Positions 7,449 to 14,739 of a stretch of DNA of 30,437 nucleotides are shown piece by piece. Below the pieces are notes generated by a model, which worked only from the letters and a program-made list of their open reading frames with translations, made no database searches and was not told where the DNA came from. The translations under genes and the position numbers were made by a program. How positions within the stretch are numbered: the first letter of the stretch is position 1; the number at the start of each line of letters is the position of its first letter. The stretch is from JBEKTY01 sp049515555 (GTDB lineage: Bacteria > Planctomycetota > Planctomycetia > Pirellulales > Thermoguttaceae), in contig JBEKTY010000119.1 in NCBI GenBank assembly GCA_049515555.1, positions 1 to 30,437 of the forward strand. The letters are read 5' to 3'.

Positions 7449-7727
7449 CTAGCCGATGTTCAGCTCGGGCAGCACGAACTCCTCGCCCGACCGCGAGACG
7501 CCGTGCAAGGCCCCCGCGTCGTTGCCTTCGCTGTCCCGCGCCACGTACACGGTCGTTCCGTCGTCCAGCAGGAGCAAGACGCTGCTACCGGCCCACGCGA
7601 GCCGCTGGCACTCCTGGGGATTCAGGTAGCGGACCTCCACGATCCGCCGGTTCAGCAGCCGTTGGCGGGCCGTCGTAGTGCAAGCAGCCATGAACTGGTC
7701 ATGGCTGGGTTGCGTTCGTTTCGCCAT
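7449..7727 (-). CDS. Hypothetical protein, 92 aa
   Basis: The protein begins MAKRTQPSHDQFMAACTT, has a basic helix (ARQRLLNRRIVEVRYL), then a run of beta strands (SVLLLLDDGTTVYVARDSEG) and an acidic end. CAGGAG lies about 11 bases before the ATG. It overlaps the end of the 256-aa gene by 29 bases, so the two are probably coupled. No family is recognised; the strand pattern around residues 45-70 is compatible with a small beta-barrel domain. Confidence 0.75.
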   Translation of the reverse strand: MAKRTQPSHDQFMAACTTTARQRLLNRRIVEVRYLNPQECQRLAWAGSSVLLLLDDGTTVYVARDSEGNDAGALHGVSRSGEEFVLPELNIG

Positions 7728-8469
7728 CGTCGTTCTTCTCCTGTTCGCGGGTCGTTACGAGGAAGACGGCCCCGTTGTCGCTACGGTCCAGGACCGCACC
7801 CGTCGCGGGAACGGGTTCCACATCGGGCAGGCACACATAGATGCAAGTCTTGCCGCCCAGGGGCGATTCCTGTTTGGCCTTTTCCATGAGGGTCGTAAAC
7901 TGATCGAGCGTGACGACGGATGTACAGCCACTCTCAGCAGCGGAGGCGGTGGCCTCGAACGTCTCCCGTTGATAAGCCACGAAGTCGTAAGCGTTCTGCC
8001 AGCGGATCGTGTCGGCGGTGACAAATACCGCTCCACCGCCAAATTCTCCTACGCGAGGCTTCGAGCAGGTGGTGGCGTAGGTGAGCGACCAGCATTGGTC
8101 TGGGCGGAAACGCTTGAGAAACTTCTGCACCAGATGGGCCAGCCCGTCGAGGTAGCCCCACTCACCGGCGTGGACCCACAGGTGCCGTCCGCACCCGCCT
8201 TCATCCGTGTTGTGGCCGAACTCGTACTCGAAGCCCGGTCCATCCAGGTCCGTTTCCTTGACGTACTCGGCGCACTCCGGCACGTCCCGATAGACACGGC
8301 AACCGCGCCAGTCGGCCGCTGTCGGGTCCGGGTCGTCGGGCGCACCCTTCTCGACATGCTCCCCATCGCCGGAGACGGCCACCACGACAAGCTGGTCGCG
8401 GAGCCATTGCTCCTCGGCGTCGGTCAGGTGTGGGAGCACCTCCGAAAACTCCAGATAATGGTCTGCCAT
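7699..8469 (-). CDS. Hypothetical protein, 256 aa
   Basis: The start at 8469 is set by AAGGAG six bases upstream; the frame stays open further but without a comparable site. The protein begins MADHYLEFSEVLPHLTDAEE. Residues 1-130 contain a helix ending TDAEEQWLRDQ, an acidic loop and FGHNTDEGGCGRHLWVHAG. The middle has SLTYATTCSKPRVGEFGGG, and the C-terminus is charged (REQEKNDDGE). The N-terminal half resembles small proteins of unknown function from accessory regions, but I cannot name a family. No membrane segment or clear catalytic motif is visible; the Cys/His/Gly loop could bind metal. Confidence 0.8.
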   Translation of the reverse strand: MADHYLEFSEVLPHLTDAEEQWLRDQLVVVAVSGDGEHVEKGAPDDPDPTAADWRGCRVYRDVPECAEYVKETDLDGPGFEYEFGHNTDEGGCGRHLWVHAGEWGYLDGLAHLVQKFLKRFRPDQCWSLTYATTCSKPRVGEFGGGAVFVTADTIRWQNAYDFVAYQRETFEATASAAESGCTSVVTLDQFTTLMEKAKQESPLGGKTCIYVCLPDVEPVPATGAVLDRSDNGAVFLVTTREQEKNDDGETNATQP

Positions 8470-8479
8470 CGAAGGCTCC

Positions 8480-8749
8480 TTACGTCTTGATCTCCCGAAT
8501 GTCGCGGATGCTGGGGATGCAGTCGCCCACCGAGACGCCCCGTTGGCTGAGCGCCTCCGCCAGCTCTTGATACTCGCCGTCCTCGGCCGGTAGGCCATAA
8601 TCGTTGGGCGTCTCGATGAAGACCAGGCTGCCTGCGACCGGCTCAGCGGCACCGTCGAACAGCTTGACAATGGCGTCAGCGGCGCTATCCGCCTCCACAC
8701 GGTAGGTGATGGCGTGCAGCTCGTACTGCTCCACTTCGTAGGTTGGCAT
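8480..8749 (-). CDS. Hypothetical protein, 89 aa
   Basis: From the ATG at 8749 (AGGGA about eight bases upstream) the product begins MPTYEVEQYELHAITYRVEA and continues SAADAIVKLFDGAAEPV. That is a beta-strand, turn and helix pattern typical of small proteins that fold around a four-stranded sheet. The rest is acidic with SQRGVSVGDCIPSIRDI near the end. It ends ten bases before the 256-aa gene. Function is unknown; gene order suggests a structural or regulatory partner within the train. Confidence 0.75.
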   Translation of the reverse strand: MPTYEVEQYELHAITYRVEADSAADAIVKLFDGAAEPVAGSLVFIETPNDYGLPAEDGEYQELAEALSQRGVSVGDCIPSIRDIREIKT

Positions 8750-8769
8750 GGGTTGTTCCCTTCGATAAA

Positions 8770-9375
8770 TCAGCCAGCGGCCGAGCAACTGCGGATCACC
8801 AGCGGCAGCACCAGAATATCGTTTGCTTGGGCGGCATCTTCGACCGCTTCTTCGTAGTCGCTATACATTTTTGTGCGAAGCAGAACATCGGCGTCGCAGT
8901 CGTAGAGCACCCAGCGTTGCGACTCTTGCAAGCTGCCTTCCTGCTCGCCCAGCACGTCGATGCCAGCGGCTTCCAGGGCCTCCTCTGCATTTGTCCCGAC
9001 GATTTCATTGATCGGGGCCGCAGGCATTTCCGCGACATGGACAACTTCGCCGCCCGCTTTGAAGAGCCCCTCCTCGGCGGCGGGCTGGCAGTCTTCCGCG
9101 TCCCAGTCCAAGAGCACCAGTCGCACCGGACTATCGGTATGGGCTTCCTGCAAGACGCCCCCGGCAATCTCCACGACAACCGTGGGCCGGGACTGCGACG
9201 GGTGGTTAGCGCTGGGGGCCACGAAGAACTGGCCAAAACGAGGCTCCGCATATTCCTCCATGATGCCCGGCGTGGAAAGCACCGTCTCCAGGAGACGGTC
9301 CGCCGCTGAGGCGATGGACTCGGCGTCGGTAACGTCCGGGTCAAACTCGACATCGACGGTGAGCGTGGTTTTCAT
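8770..9375 (-). CDS. Hypothetical acidic protein, 201 aa
   Basis: GGAGGA about nine bases upstream supports the ATG at 9375 over the longer open frame. The protein begins MKTTLTVDVEFDPDVTDAES, a strand followed by an acidic loop and a helix (ASAADRLLETVLSTPG). It continues with a hydrophobic strand (PTVVVEIAGGVLQ, then SPVRLVLLDWDAED) and an acidic helical region (NAEEALEAAGIDVLGEQE). The C-terminal 60 residues contain WVLYDCDADVLLRTKMYSDY. It is strongly acidic and has no membrane segment. It lies directly after the AAA+ ATPase gene (47-base gap) and may be a partner or substrate of it. No family is recognised. Confidence 0.8.
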   Translation of the reverse strand: MKTTLTVDVEFDPDVTDAESIASAADRLLETVLSTPGIMEEYAEPRFGQFFVAPSANHPSQSRPTVVVEIAGGVLQEAHTDSPVRLVLLDWDAEDCQPAAEEGLFKAGGEVVHVAEMPAAPINEIVGTNAEEALEAAGIDVLGEQEGSLQESQRWVLYDCDADVLLRTKMYSDYEEAVEDAAQANDILVLPLVIRSCSAAG

Positions 9376-9422
9376 GGCGTGTCCTCCTCCTCTCGCTCTG
9401 TGATGTGTGCATAGGATGGTCA

Positions 9423-10931
9423 TCAGTTGTTCGACGGGTCCTGTCGCCGGACCTTGCGGCCTGGCTTCGAGACAAAGCCTGCGCCATCGGCGCGATAGAT
9501 GCCGCCGTCTTCGGCATCCAGGCATCTTCCCGATGCCCACTGCCGCAATCGCTCGACGCTCTCGGCGGCCGTCACCGCCACGGGCACGACGTTTTGGGCC
9601 GCCGCCGTCAGCGGCAGATCCAGGAGCGCCGCCAGACGGCAACAACTTCTCACTTCGGCCCCTGTCCACTGGTCGTCCTTGGGCCGGGCCTGGTCGGCGT
9701 CCAGCTCGAACATCCGCAAGTAGATTTCCCAGATGGCATCCTTTTGCTGACGGCCGGGGAGGTCCAGGAAGAATATGCCGTCGAACCGCTCCGCTCTTGA
9801 GAACTCCGGTGGCAGCTTCGAGATGTCATTGCACGTACAAATTGCGTAACTGTCGCTGGTGCGGTCGTTGAGCCAGGTGAGGAACGTGCCGAAGAGCCGC
9901 GCCGTGACACCCGAGTCGGTCTGGCCCGAACTGGCGACACCGGCCAGCGCCTTCTCAACCTCGTCCACCATGACCACGCAGGGCGACATGGCGTCGATGA
10001 TCTTCAGGGCCTGGCGGATGTTGGCCTCCGTGCTGCCGACGAGGGACCCCATCAACGAACCGATGTCGAGGATCAGCGTGGGGCGGTTCGCCTCGCTGCC
10101 AAGACATTTTGCGAATTGCGACTTTCCACAGCCCGGCGGCGAGAGCAGCATCACGCCCTTGGGACGCTTGAGCGGGTTGGAGTGGCCCTGACGGCGCATG
10201 GAACGAAGGCAGAACGCCTTCATCGCCTGGAGACCGCCCAGGCTGTCGAACCGCTCCGTGCCCCGATAGAGCTGAAGCAGGCCGCTTTTCTTTAGCGTCT
10301 GGCTCTTGAGATCCCAGATGGAATCGGCGGCCAGGTGGCCATGTCGCACGAGGCTCAAGCTGAAAGCGCCCTCTGACTCGAACCGGGTCAGGCCGCAGGC
10401 GGCGTCGAGCACGGTGCCCAGCTTGTCGCCTTCGGGCAACTCGCCATCTTCGGTGGCAATGCCACGGGCGATCTCTTCAAGCTGCTCGCGGCTGGGAAGA
10501 TCGTGCTCGATGACGACGAAGAGCTTCTCCAATTCGACCGGCACCTGGACCAGTGGCGAAAGCACGATGACGAAGGTGCGGTTCTGCTTGCCGGTGGTAA
10601 TCTGCCGGGCGAGGGCCTGGACGATCTCGGGCGATGACAAGAATCTGTGAAAGTTGGTCAACACAAGAATGGCCGAACTGGCGGCCGACGCCAAGCTGTT
10701 GATCGCGCGGATGGCGGCCAGCGGATCGCTGCCCCCGGCGTCGGCCGGCTGGCCATTGTTCTGGCCGGGGAGCTGCAAGCCCTGCTCGATGTCCCACGTC
10801 GCCAGCCGCCAGTTCTGCTCACGGCAGAGCTGGGCGATTTCGCGGAGGGCATCCTCGTGCTCGTGGCTTTCGATCCACAGGCCCGTGAAGCAGGCCGAGA
10901 TGTACTCGGCTAGACGTTGCGCAAGTTGCAT
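9423..10931 (-). CDS. Ycf46-type AAA+ ATPase
   Basis: This 502-aa protein matches the Ycf46 type of AAA+ ATPase known from cyanobacteria and red-algal plastids. An N-terminal domain of about 240 residues contains the IVLSPLVQVPVELEK segment typical of the type. The AAA+ core then has Walker A PPGCGKS (Lys270), DIGSLMGSLVGSTEANIRQA, Walker B VVMVDEVE (Asp323-Glu324), TARLFGTFLTWL, the sensor region CTCNDISKLPPEF and the arginine-containing RFDGIFFLDLPGRQQKDAI. AGGAGGT seven bases upstream fixes the ATG at 10931. It is the first gene of the minus-strand train. In many genomes the family sits with DUF1257 and DUF2997 genes, here found 2 kb upstream on the same strand. Cyanobacterial members are linked to photosynthetic regulation; the role here is unknown. 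Confidence 0.92.
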   Translation of the reverse strand: MQLAQRLAEYISACFTGLWIESHEHEDALREIAQLCREQNWRLATWDIEQGLQLPGQNNGQPADAGGSDPLAAIRAINSLASAASSAILVLTNFHRFLSSPEIVQALARQITTGKQNRTFVIVLSPLVQVPVELEKLFVVIEHDLPSREQLEEIARGIATEDGELPEGDKLGTVLDAACGLTRFESEGAFSLSLVRHGHLAADSIWDLKSQTLKKSGLLQLYRGTERFDSLGGLQAMKAFCLRSMRRQGHSNPLKRPKGVMLLSPPGCGKSQFAKCLGSEANRPTLILDIGSLMGSLVGSTEANIRQALKIIDAMSPCVVMVDEVEKALAGVASSGQTDSGVTARLFGTFLTWLNDRTSDSYAICTCNDISKLPPEFSRAERFDGIFFLDLPGRQQKDAIWEIYLRMFELDADQARPKDDQWTGAEVRSCCRLAALLDLPLTAAAQNVVPVAVTAAESVERLRQWASGRCLDAEDGGIYRADGAGFVSKPGRKVRRQDPSNN

Positions 10932-10959
10932 GGAGAATACCTCCTGGTAGGATGTTGGA

Positions 10960-11150
10960 ATGGTTGGAAAGGATGAGACGAAAGACGGCCTGCCGCCGCT
11001 GCCGGGCACGTATGCCCTGGTGCTGAGATTTTCCAAGCGCGTGGAAGTTCTGGTCGGCTGACTGGGCGTGCTGGAAGCGCAGCCGGGATACTACGTGTAC
11101 GTGGGCAGCGCTCTTCGGCGTCGTTACAATCGAGTGCGATGGCGTACCGC
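10960..11150 (+). pseudogene. Decayed DUF123 (GIY-YIG-like) gene
   Basis: Reading from the ATG at 10960, the frame gives PPLPGTYALVLRFSKRVEVL, then an in-frame TGA at 11059-11061, then LGVLEAQPGYYVYVGSAL. The Gly-Thr-Tyr-Ala-Leu start and the Pro-Gly-Tyr-Tyr-x-Tyr-Val-Gly-Ser-Ala core are the signature of DUF123, a GIY-YIG-related family. The stop falls where the family normally has Arg between VG and LG, as expected from a CGA to TGA change. After GSAL the conserved His-containing half is missing. The decayed gene overlaps the region where the ATPase promoter should lie, and the opposite-strand sigma cassette follows. Confidence 0.6.
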
Positions 11151-11302
11151 GACTGGGTGGTGCGGCAATGATGCAAGGCGGCTTACAACTGCATCGGGCC
11201 AGGCGAAAAACGGCGCGCACATGAACTCGCCAAGAGATTTCTCGGCAAATGGAGCGACTTTGTGGAGATAAGACAATAGATGACAATAGGTGACACGTCC
11301 CC

Positions 11303-11836
11303 ATGCCCGACTTGAATCACCAGCATCACGATCAGTTCCTCCGCCTATTTGCGGAGCATGAGCCTGCGTTGCGCACGTTCGTTCGGTCGCTGCTGCCGTC
11401 GCGTGGCGACGCCTCGGAAGTCATGCAGGAGGTGGCGGTGGTGCTGTGGCAGAAGTTCGCGGAGTTCGACGCCACGCGGGATTTTCGGAAATGGGCCTTC
11501 GGCGTCGCCCGTTATGAAGCGCTGGCATATCTGCGGGATCGGGTGCGGGATCGCCATGTGTTCAATGACGAACTCGTGGGCAGGTTGGCCGAGGAAGCGG
11601 CAGTGGCCCAACAACGGCATGAGGCGCAGCGTGAGGCGCTGGACACATGCTTGCAGAAACTGCCGGAGAAACAGCGTGCATTGGTGCTCGGCGCTTACGC
11701 CAAGGGCACGCGCATCGACGAACTCGCCGCCGAGCGCGGGCAGACGGCGATGTCGCTTTACAAGCTGCTGCACCGCATCCGGCGGGCTCTGCTGGAGTGC
11801 GTGCGGCGCACCATCGCACGCGAGGATCTCGCATGA
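11303..11836 (+). CDS. ECF-type RNA polymerase sigma factor
   Basis: This 177-aa protein has region 2 from about residue 10 to 80 (FLRLFAEHEPALRTFVRSLL, then QEVAVVLWQKFAEFD and FRKWAFGVARYEALAYLRD) and a region 4 helix-turn-helix from about 110 to 165 (CLQKLPEKQRALVLGAYAKG, then IDELAAERGQTAMSLYKLLH). It belongs to the compact sigma type common in planctomycetes and verrucomicrobia. Its stop overlaps the next gene's ATG (ATGA), so it is co-translated with the anti-sigma-like protein, implying control by that partner. No strong SD is seen. The gene runs opposite to the flanking train. Confidence 0.92.
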   Translation: MPDLNHQHHDQFLRLFAEHEPALRTFVRSLLPSRGDASEVMQEVAVVLWQKFAEFDATRDFRKWAFGVARYEALAYLRDRVRDRHVFNDELVGRLAEEAAVAQQRHEAQREALDTCLQKLPEKQRALVLGAYAKGTRIDELAAERGQTAMSLYKLLHRIRRALLECVRRTIAREDLA

Positions 11837-12309
11837 AGAACCATTGGCACGAACAAATGCAACGATATGCCAGTGGACAGGCGAGCGCGGAGGAATCCGC
11901 TGCGTTGCAAGCGGCGATGAACGAGGACGCGGAGCTACGCGCTTTGTATCTCGACTATATGAATCTCGATGTGGCTCTCGGCGCGGCGGCAGAGGCGGCG
12001 ATGGGCGCTGAGAACGGGATGGGCGGAATCGCGATATTCCCACGTTTGCCCACCCAGTCGTCACGGCACTACTGGCGTCGGCTTGCTGCTGCGGCAGCAG
12101 CATGTGTGGCTTTGGTCGTGTTTGGCATGCTGCCCAGGCATCGCAACCCTTCGCCGACGCCCCCGGATGTCGTCGCCGCCTGCTCTGTAACACAAGAAGC
12201 CATCGCACGGCTTTCTGTGGCCCCCCCCTCAGTGTTCCCCGCGTGGGCGTCGCCCACCGCTTCAATGCTCGATCAACCACCACCTCCACAATGGGACCAG
12301 CGATTATGA
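11833..12309 (+). CDS. Anti-sigma-like membrane protein, 158 aa
   Basis: Translationally coupled to the sigma factor by a 4-base ATGA overlap. The N-terminal 70 residues (MKNHWHEQMQRYASGQAS, then AALQAAMNEDAELRALYLDY) resemble the helical sigma-binding segment of planctomycete anti-sigma/FecR-type regulators. One membrane helix follows at about 82-97 (AAAAACVALVVFGML), then an outer segment of about 60 residues with ACSVTQEAIARLSVAPPS. No FecR or LamG domain follows, so the sensor part is short. It lacks the zinc-binding His/Cys motif of zf-HC2 anti-sigmas. The role as sigma antagonist is inferred from position and layout. Confidence 0.75.
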   Translation: MKNHWHEQMQRYASGQASAEESAALQAAMNEDAELRALYLDYMNLDVALGAAAEAAMGAENGMGGIAIFPRLPTQSSRHYWRRLAAAAAACVALVVFGMLPRHRNPSPTPPDVVAACSVTQEAIARLSVAPPSVFPAWASPTASMLDQPPPPQWDQRL

Positions 12310-12971
12310 CACTTGATTCCATGCCGACACGAACCATGAAACGTATCGCCTTCGTTGCCCTCCTCGCCGCGTTATGTCCGCTTCTGGCTAGAGCCGACTC
12401 CAAGACGGCCACCGACCCGTTTGCAGGCGCGTTTTTTCCACCGGAACTGGTGTTTCTCGCGCGTGAGCGCATCGCCCTGACTCCGCAGCAACAGCAGGTG
12501 TTGCGCGATTGCGTCGAGAAGACGCAGTCGCGGTCCGAGAGAGTGCGAACAAAGTTGGAACGCGAGATCGCCACGCTCGCGACGCTCGCGAAACAGGAAC
12601 GGGTGGATGAGGCAGCGCTGCTCGCGCAGCTCGACAAAGTGCTCGATGTCGAGCGCGAGTTGAAGCACCTCCATGTCGGGTTGGTGGTGGCGATCAAGAA
12701 TCTGCTGACGCCAGAACAACAGGCCAAGCTGCGCGAACTTGCGAAGGACGGCGGCTCACAACTCACCGAAGTGACGCGCAAACGGCTCACTGAAAAGGTC
12801 GAGCGAGTGAAGCAGGGCGCGCAGCAATGGGCGGCCAGCGGGCGCGATCCATCGGCCATCGCCAAGACGATGGAAGAGAAGGTCAAGCCTTTGCTCGACG
12901 CAGGCAAGGTCATCGAAGCCGAGGCCGAACTGGATCGCGTGCTTCAACGCCTCAAAGCGGATGGGAAATGA
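12306..12971 (+). CDS. Secreted helical protein, Spy/CpxP (LTxxQ)-like
   Basis: The ATG at 12306 overlaps the preceding stop (ATGA); an internal ATG at 12336 begins the signal peptide proper, MKRIAFVALLAALCPLLARA. The mature part is almost entirely helical and charged, with two LTPQQQ/LTPEQQ motifs (ALTPQQQQVLRDCVEK, LLTPEQQAKLRELAKD), the hallmark of periplasmic Spy/CpxP and heavy-metal-sensor relatives. It is probably an envelope stress chaperone or sensor acting with the sigma/anti-sigma pair. The triple overlap marks a three-gene operon. There is one cysteine near the first motif. Confidence 0.75.
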   Translation: MTLDSMPTRTMKRIAFVALLAALCPLLARADSKTATDPFAGAFFPPELVFLARERIALTPQQQQVLRDCVEKTQSRSERVRTKLEREIATLATLAKQERVDEAALLAQLDKVLDVERELKHLHVGLVVAIKNLLTPEQQAKLRELAKDGGSQLTEVTRKRLTEKVERVKQGAQQWAASGRDPSAIAKTMEEKVKPLLDAGKVIEAEAELDRVLQRLKADGK

Positions 12972-13005
12972 GAGTGTGCTGCGCCGGTGGGAGATACCAC
13001 GGGCG

Positions 13006-13197
13006 CTACGCGCGCTGCCGCGTTTGCTCGACAGTCGTCGCCTGGTGGAACTCGGTGGTAAGCTGCTCGCTGGTTCGCTGGCCGAGGGCCTGCTCGATGA
13101 AGCGAGAGGCGTCACGGCACGTCGCGCCGGTGAATCCCTTGGTCGTGACCGTAGTCTCGCCCTTAGCAGTGATGGTGACTTCGATGATCTTTGTCAT
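13006..13197 (-). CDS. DUF2997 family protein
   Basis: This 63-aa protein begins MTKIIEVTITAKGETTVTTK and contains GFTGATCRDASRFIEQALGQ, the arrangement of DUF2997: two strands followed by the Gly-x-x-Cys-x-x-Ala segment and a helix. Its ATG overlaps the stop of the DUF1257 gene by four bases (ATGA), so the pair is translationally coupled. DUF2997 typically pairs with DUF1257 and a Ycf46-type ATPase. Molecular function is unknown. It converges with the Spy-like gene, with 34 bases between the stops. Confidence 0.85.
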   Translation of the reverse strand: MTKIIEVTITAKGETTVTTKGFTGATCRDASRFIEQALGQRTSEQLTTEFHQATTVEQTRQRA

Positions 13198-13562
13198 GCC
13201 ACACCTCCAACCTGGATCGTCAATTTGATCGAGCCGTCCGCCAGGGTCTGCTCGGTGCACTGGTGCCCGCGTTTCCGCGCTTCGGCACGGGCACGTTCCA
13301 CGGCATACGCTTGCAGGAACTTGTCGAGTTCCGCGTTGCTCCCCCACCTGCCCGAAAAGTTGTCATATTTCGCCTGGGCCGTGGCCGTGTCGAAGACAAC
13401 CGGATAGACCCAATCCGGCAACTGCACGGCCAGCCCTTCGACTTCGCCGCTGAAAAGTTCGACCTTGCCCTGCACCGGCGCGGGCAGATTCAGGCGTTGG
13501 CAGGCAGCTCGGACGCCGGCGGCGTCACGGACCTGCACGTTGAGAGTCACGATATGGGACAT
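13194..13562 (-). CDS. DUF1257 (Ycf35-like) protein
   Basis: From the ATG at 13562, preceded by AGGAGG at four bases, the 122-aa product begins MSHIVTLNVQVRDAAGVRAA and has VKLPxW-type features (EGLAVQLPDWVYPVVFD), YDNFSGRWGSNAELDKFLQA and a C-terminal EQTLADGSIKLTIQVGG. This matches DUF1257, which includes plastid and cyanobacterial Ycf35. It probably acts with the Ycf46-type ATPase and DUF2997, which share its genomic association in other bacteria. Biochemical role is unknown. Here it is cut off from the ATPase by the opposite-strand cassette of Region B. Confidence 0.88.
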   Translation of the reverse strand: MSHIVTLNVQVRDAAGVRAACQRLNLPAPVQGKVELFSGEVEGLAVQLPDWVYPVVFDTATAQAKYDNFSGRWGSNAELDKFLQAYAVERARAEARKRGHQCTEQTLADGSIKLTIQVGGVA

Positions 13563-13657
13563 AGGACCTCCTGAAAGGGAGAACGAGAACGCTGTGCTGC
13601 CGATGGGCAGCGATTGCTGGGCTACGACACGTTCTGCATGCCCTGGCGGGCTGTGCC

Positions 13658-13666
13658 TGCTACAAT
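13658..13666 (+). promoter_or_regulatory. Extended -10 promoter for the SGNH hydrolase gene
   Basis: TGCTACAAT matches the extended -10 form TGnTAnnnT. No convincing -35 is visible. The start would give a leader of about 42 bases ending in GAAAGGG before the ATG at 13715. Confidence 0.4.
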
Positions 13667-13714
13667 AGGCACGTTCCGTCGCCACCATCGCTTTCCTGAC
13701 GAAAGGGCACGCCA

Positions 13715-14398
13715 ATGAACAAACTGCTCCTTGCCTCGCTTCTGCTTACGACCATGGGCTCACCGCTGGTCGCCCTGCGCGCCGCCGAGCCCATCAGCGC
13801 GTTCACCCCCGGTGCCCGAATCCTGTTTCAAGGCGATTCAATCACGGACGGCAATCGGGGGCGCAGTGCGGACCCGAACCACATCCTCGGGCACGGGTAC
13901 GTCTTCATCATCGCGGCCAAGTACGGTGCAGCGTTCCCGGACTTGAAGCTCGACTTCATCAATCGCGGCGTCAGCGGCAACACCGTGCTCGACCTGGAGA
14001 AGCGCTGGCAGAAGGACACGCTCGACCTGAAGCCCGACGTGCTGAGCATCCTCATCGGCGTGAACGACAGCGCCAGACACGATCAATACGAACAGGTCTA
14101 TGACAAGCTCATCACCCAGGCGAAGGGGGCCAATCCGAAGCTCAAGCTGGTGCTCTGCGCCCCGTTCGTGAAGCCTACGGGCAAGATCAATGGGGGTATC
14201 CGCGAAAAGCAGAGAATCGTCGCCAAGCTCGCCCAGAAGCATGGAGCGGCCCTGGTGCAGTTCCAGCCAGTGTTCGACGAGGCGGCGAAGCGAGCCCCGG
14301 CTGACTACTGGATTTGGGACAACGTGCATCCTACGTATCGCGGCCACCAGCTGATGGCCGACGAATGGGAACGAGTGGTCCGTGAGTTCTGGAAATAG
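13715..14398 (+). CDS. Secreted SGNH/GDSL-type esterase
   Basis: This 227-aa protein has an N-terminal signal peptide (MNKLLLASLLLTTMGSPLVA, cleaved near Ala-Ala-Glu). The four SGNH blocks are intact: GDSITD with nucleophile Ser42, NRGVSGN (block II Gly), GVND (block III Asn) and DNVHP with Asp202 and His205. It should hydrolyse ester bonds, probably acyl groups on carbohydrates, in the periplasm. GAAAGGG lies upstream of the ATG. It is divergent from DUF1257, about 150 bases away. Substrate cannot be told from sequence. Confidence 0.92.
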   Translation: MNKLLLASLLLTTMGSPLVALRAAEPISAFTPGARILFQGDSITDGNRGRSADPNHILGHGYVFIIAAKYGAAFPDLKLDFINRGVSGNTVLDLEKRWQKDTLDLKPDVLSILIGVNDSARHDQYEQVYDKLITQAKGANPKLKLVLCAPFVKPTGKINGGIREKQRIVAKLAQKHGAALVQFQPVFDEAAKRAPADYWIWDNVHPTYRGHQLMADEWERVVREFWK

Positions 14399-14739
14399 AC
14401 AAGCGTCGAAGTCGATCCGCGCGCGGGCGGATGCTGGCCAAGGTGCTCTTGACCGCTCGGTTCTGACGACAGTGCTGCTTGAGGTCCTTCACCAGGCCGC
14501 TAGTTTTGTACATAATGTCGTGCAGGGCGGTAGAGGACGCAGCGATCCTGGAAGGTGGTGATTGACGGTCAACATGAACCGCTCATAGATTGGTTGCGGT
14601 GGGCGGAACGGTTCAGGCCGTTGGGAACGTGTGTCACTGCGTTCCGCCGCACCTATGCTTTGCTGACGGAGGTTTGGCCCATGCTCCGGAAGGTATGGCA
14701 GACCCATGGGTTCAGCACTATTTGTCGGAGGATCAACAA
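14399..14739. other. Non-coding stretch between SGNH and CHAT genes
   Basis: About 340 bases without a convincing gene. A minus-strand reading through 14390-14513 contains SGLVKDLKQHCRQNRAVKS, which may be the remnant of a lost gene, but I cannot identify it. The right half holds a strong hairpin at 14598-14653 (listed separately). No clear promoter was found. Confidence 0.5.
14598..14653 (+). promoter_or_regulatory. Strong hairpin upstream of the CHAT gene
   Basis: GGTGGGCGGAACG (14598-14610) pairs with CGTTCCGCCGCACC (14640-14653) over 13 base pairs with one bulged base. Inside the loop GTTC and GAAC can form a second short stem. No U-run follows, so it is not a classical terminator. It lies 86 bases before the CHAT start and may be a leader structure or part of a small RNA. 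Confidence 0.5.

Noticed and set aside
7678..8490. Plus-strand 270-codon frame
   Set aside because: It is opposite the 256-aa minus gene, which has AAGGAG and fits the train. The plus frame has no ribosome site.
9423..13562. Cyanobacterial or plastid origin because of Ycf46 and Ycf35-like genes
   Set aside because: These families occur in many bacteria including planctomycetes; the other genes show a planctomycete-type background.
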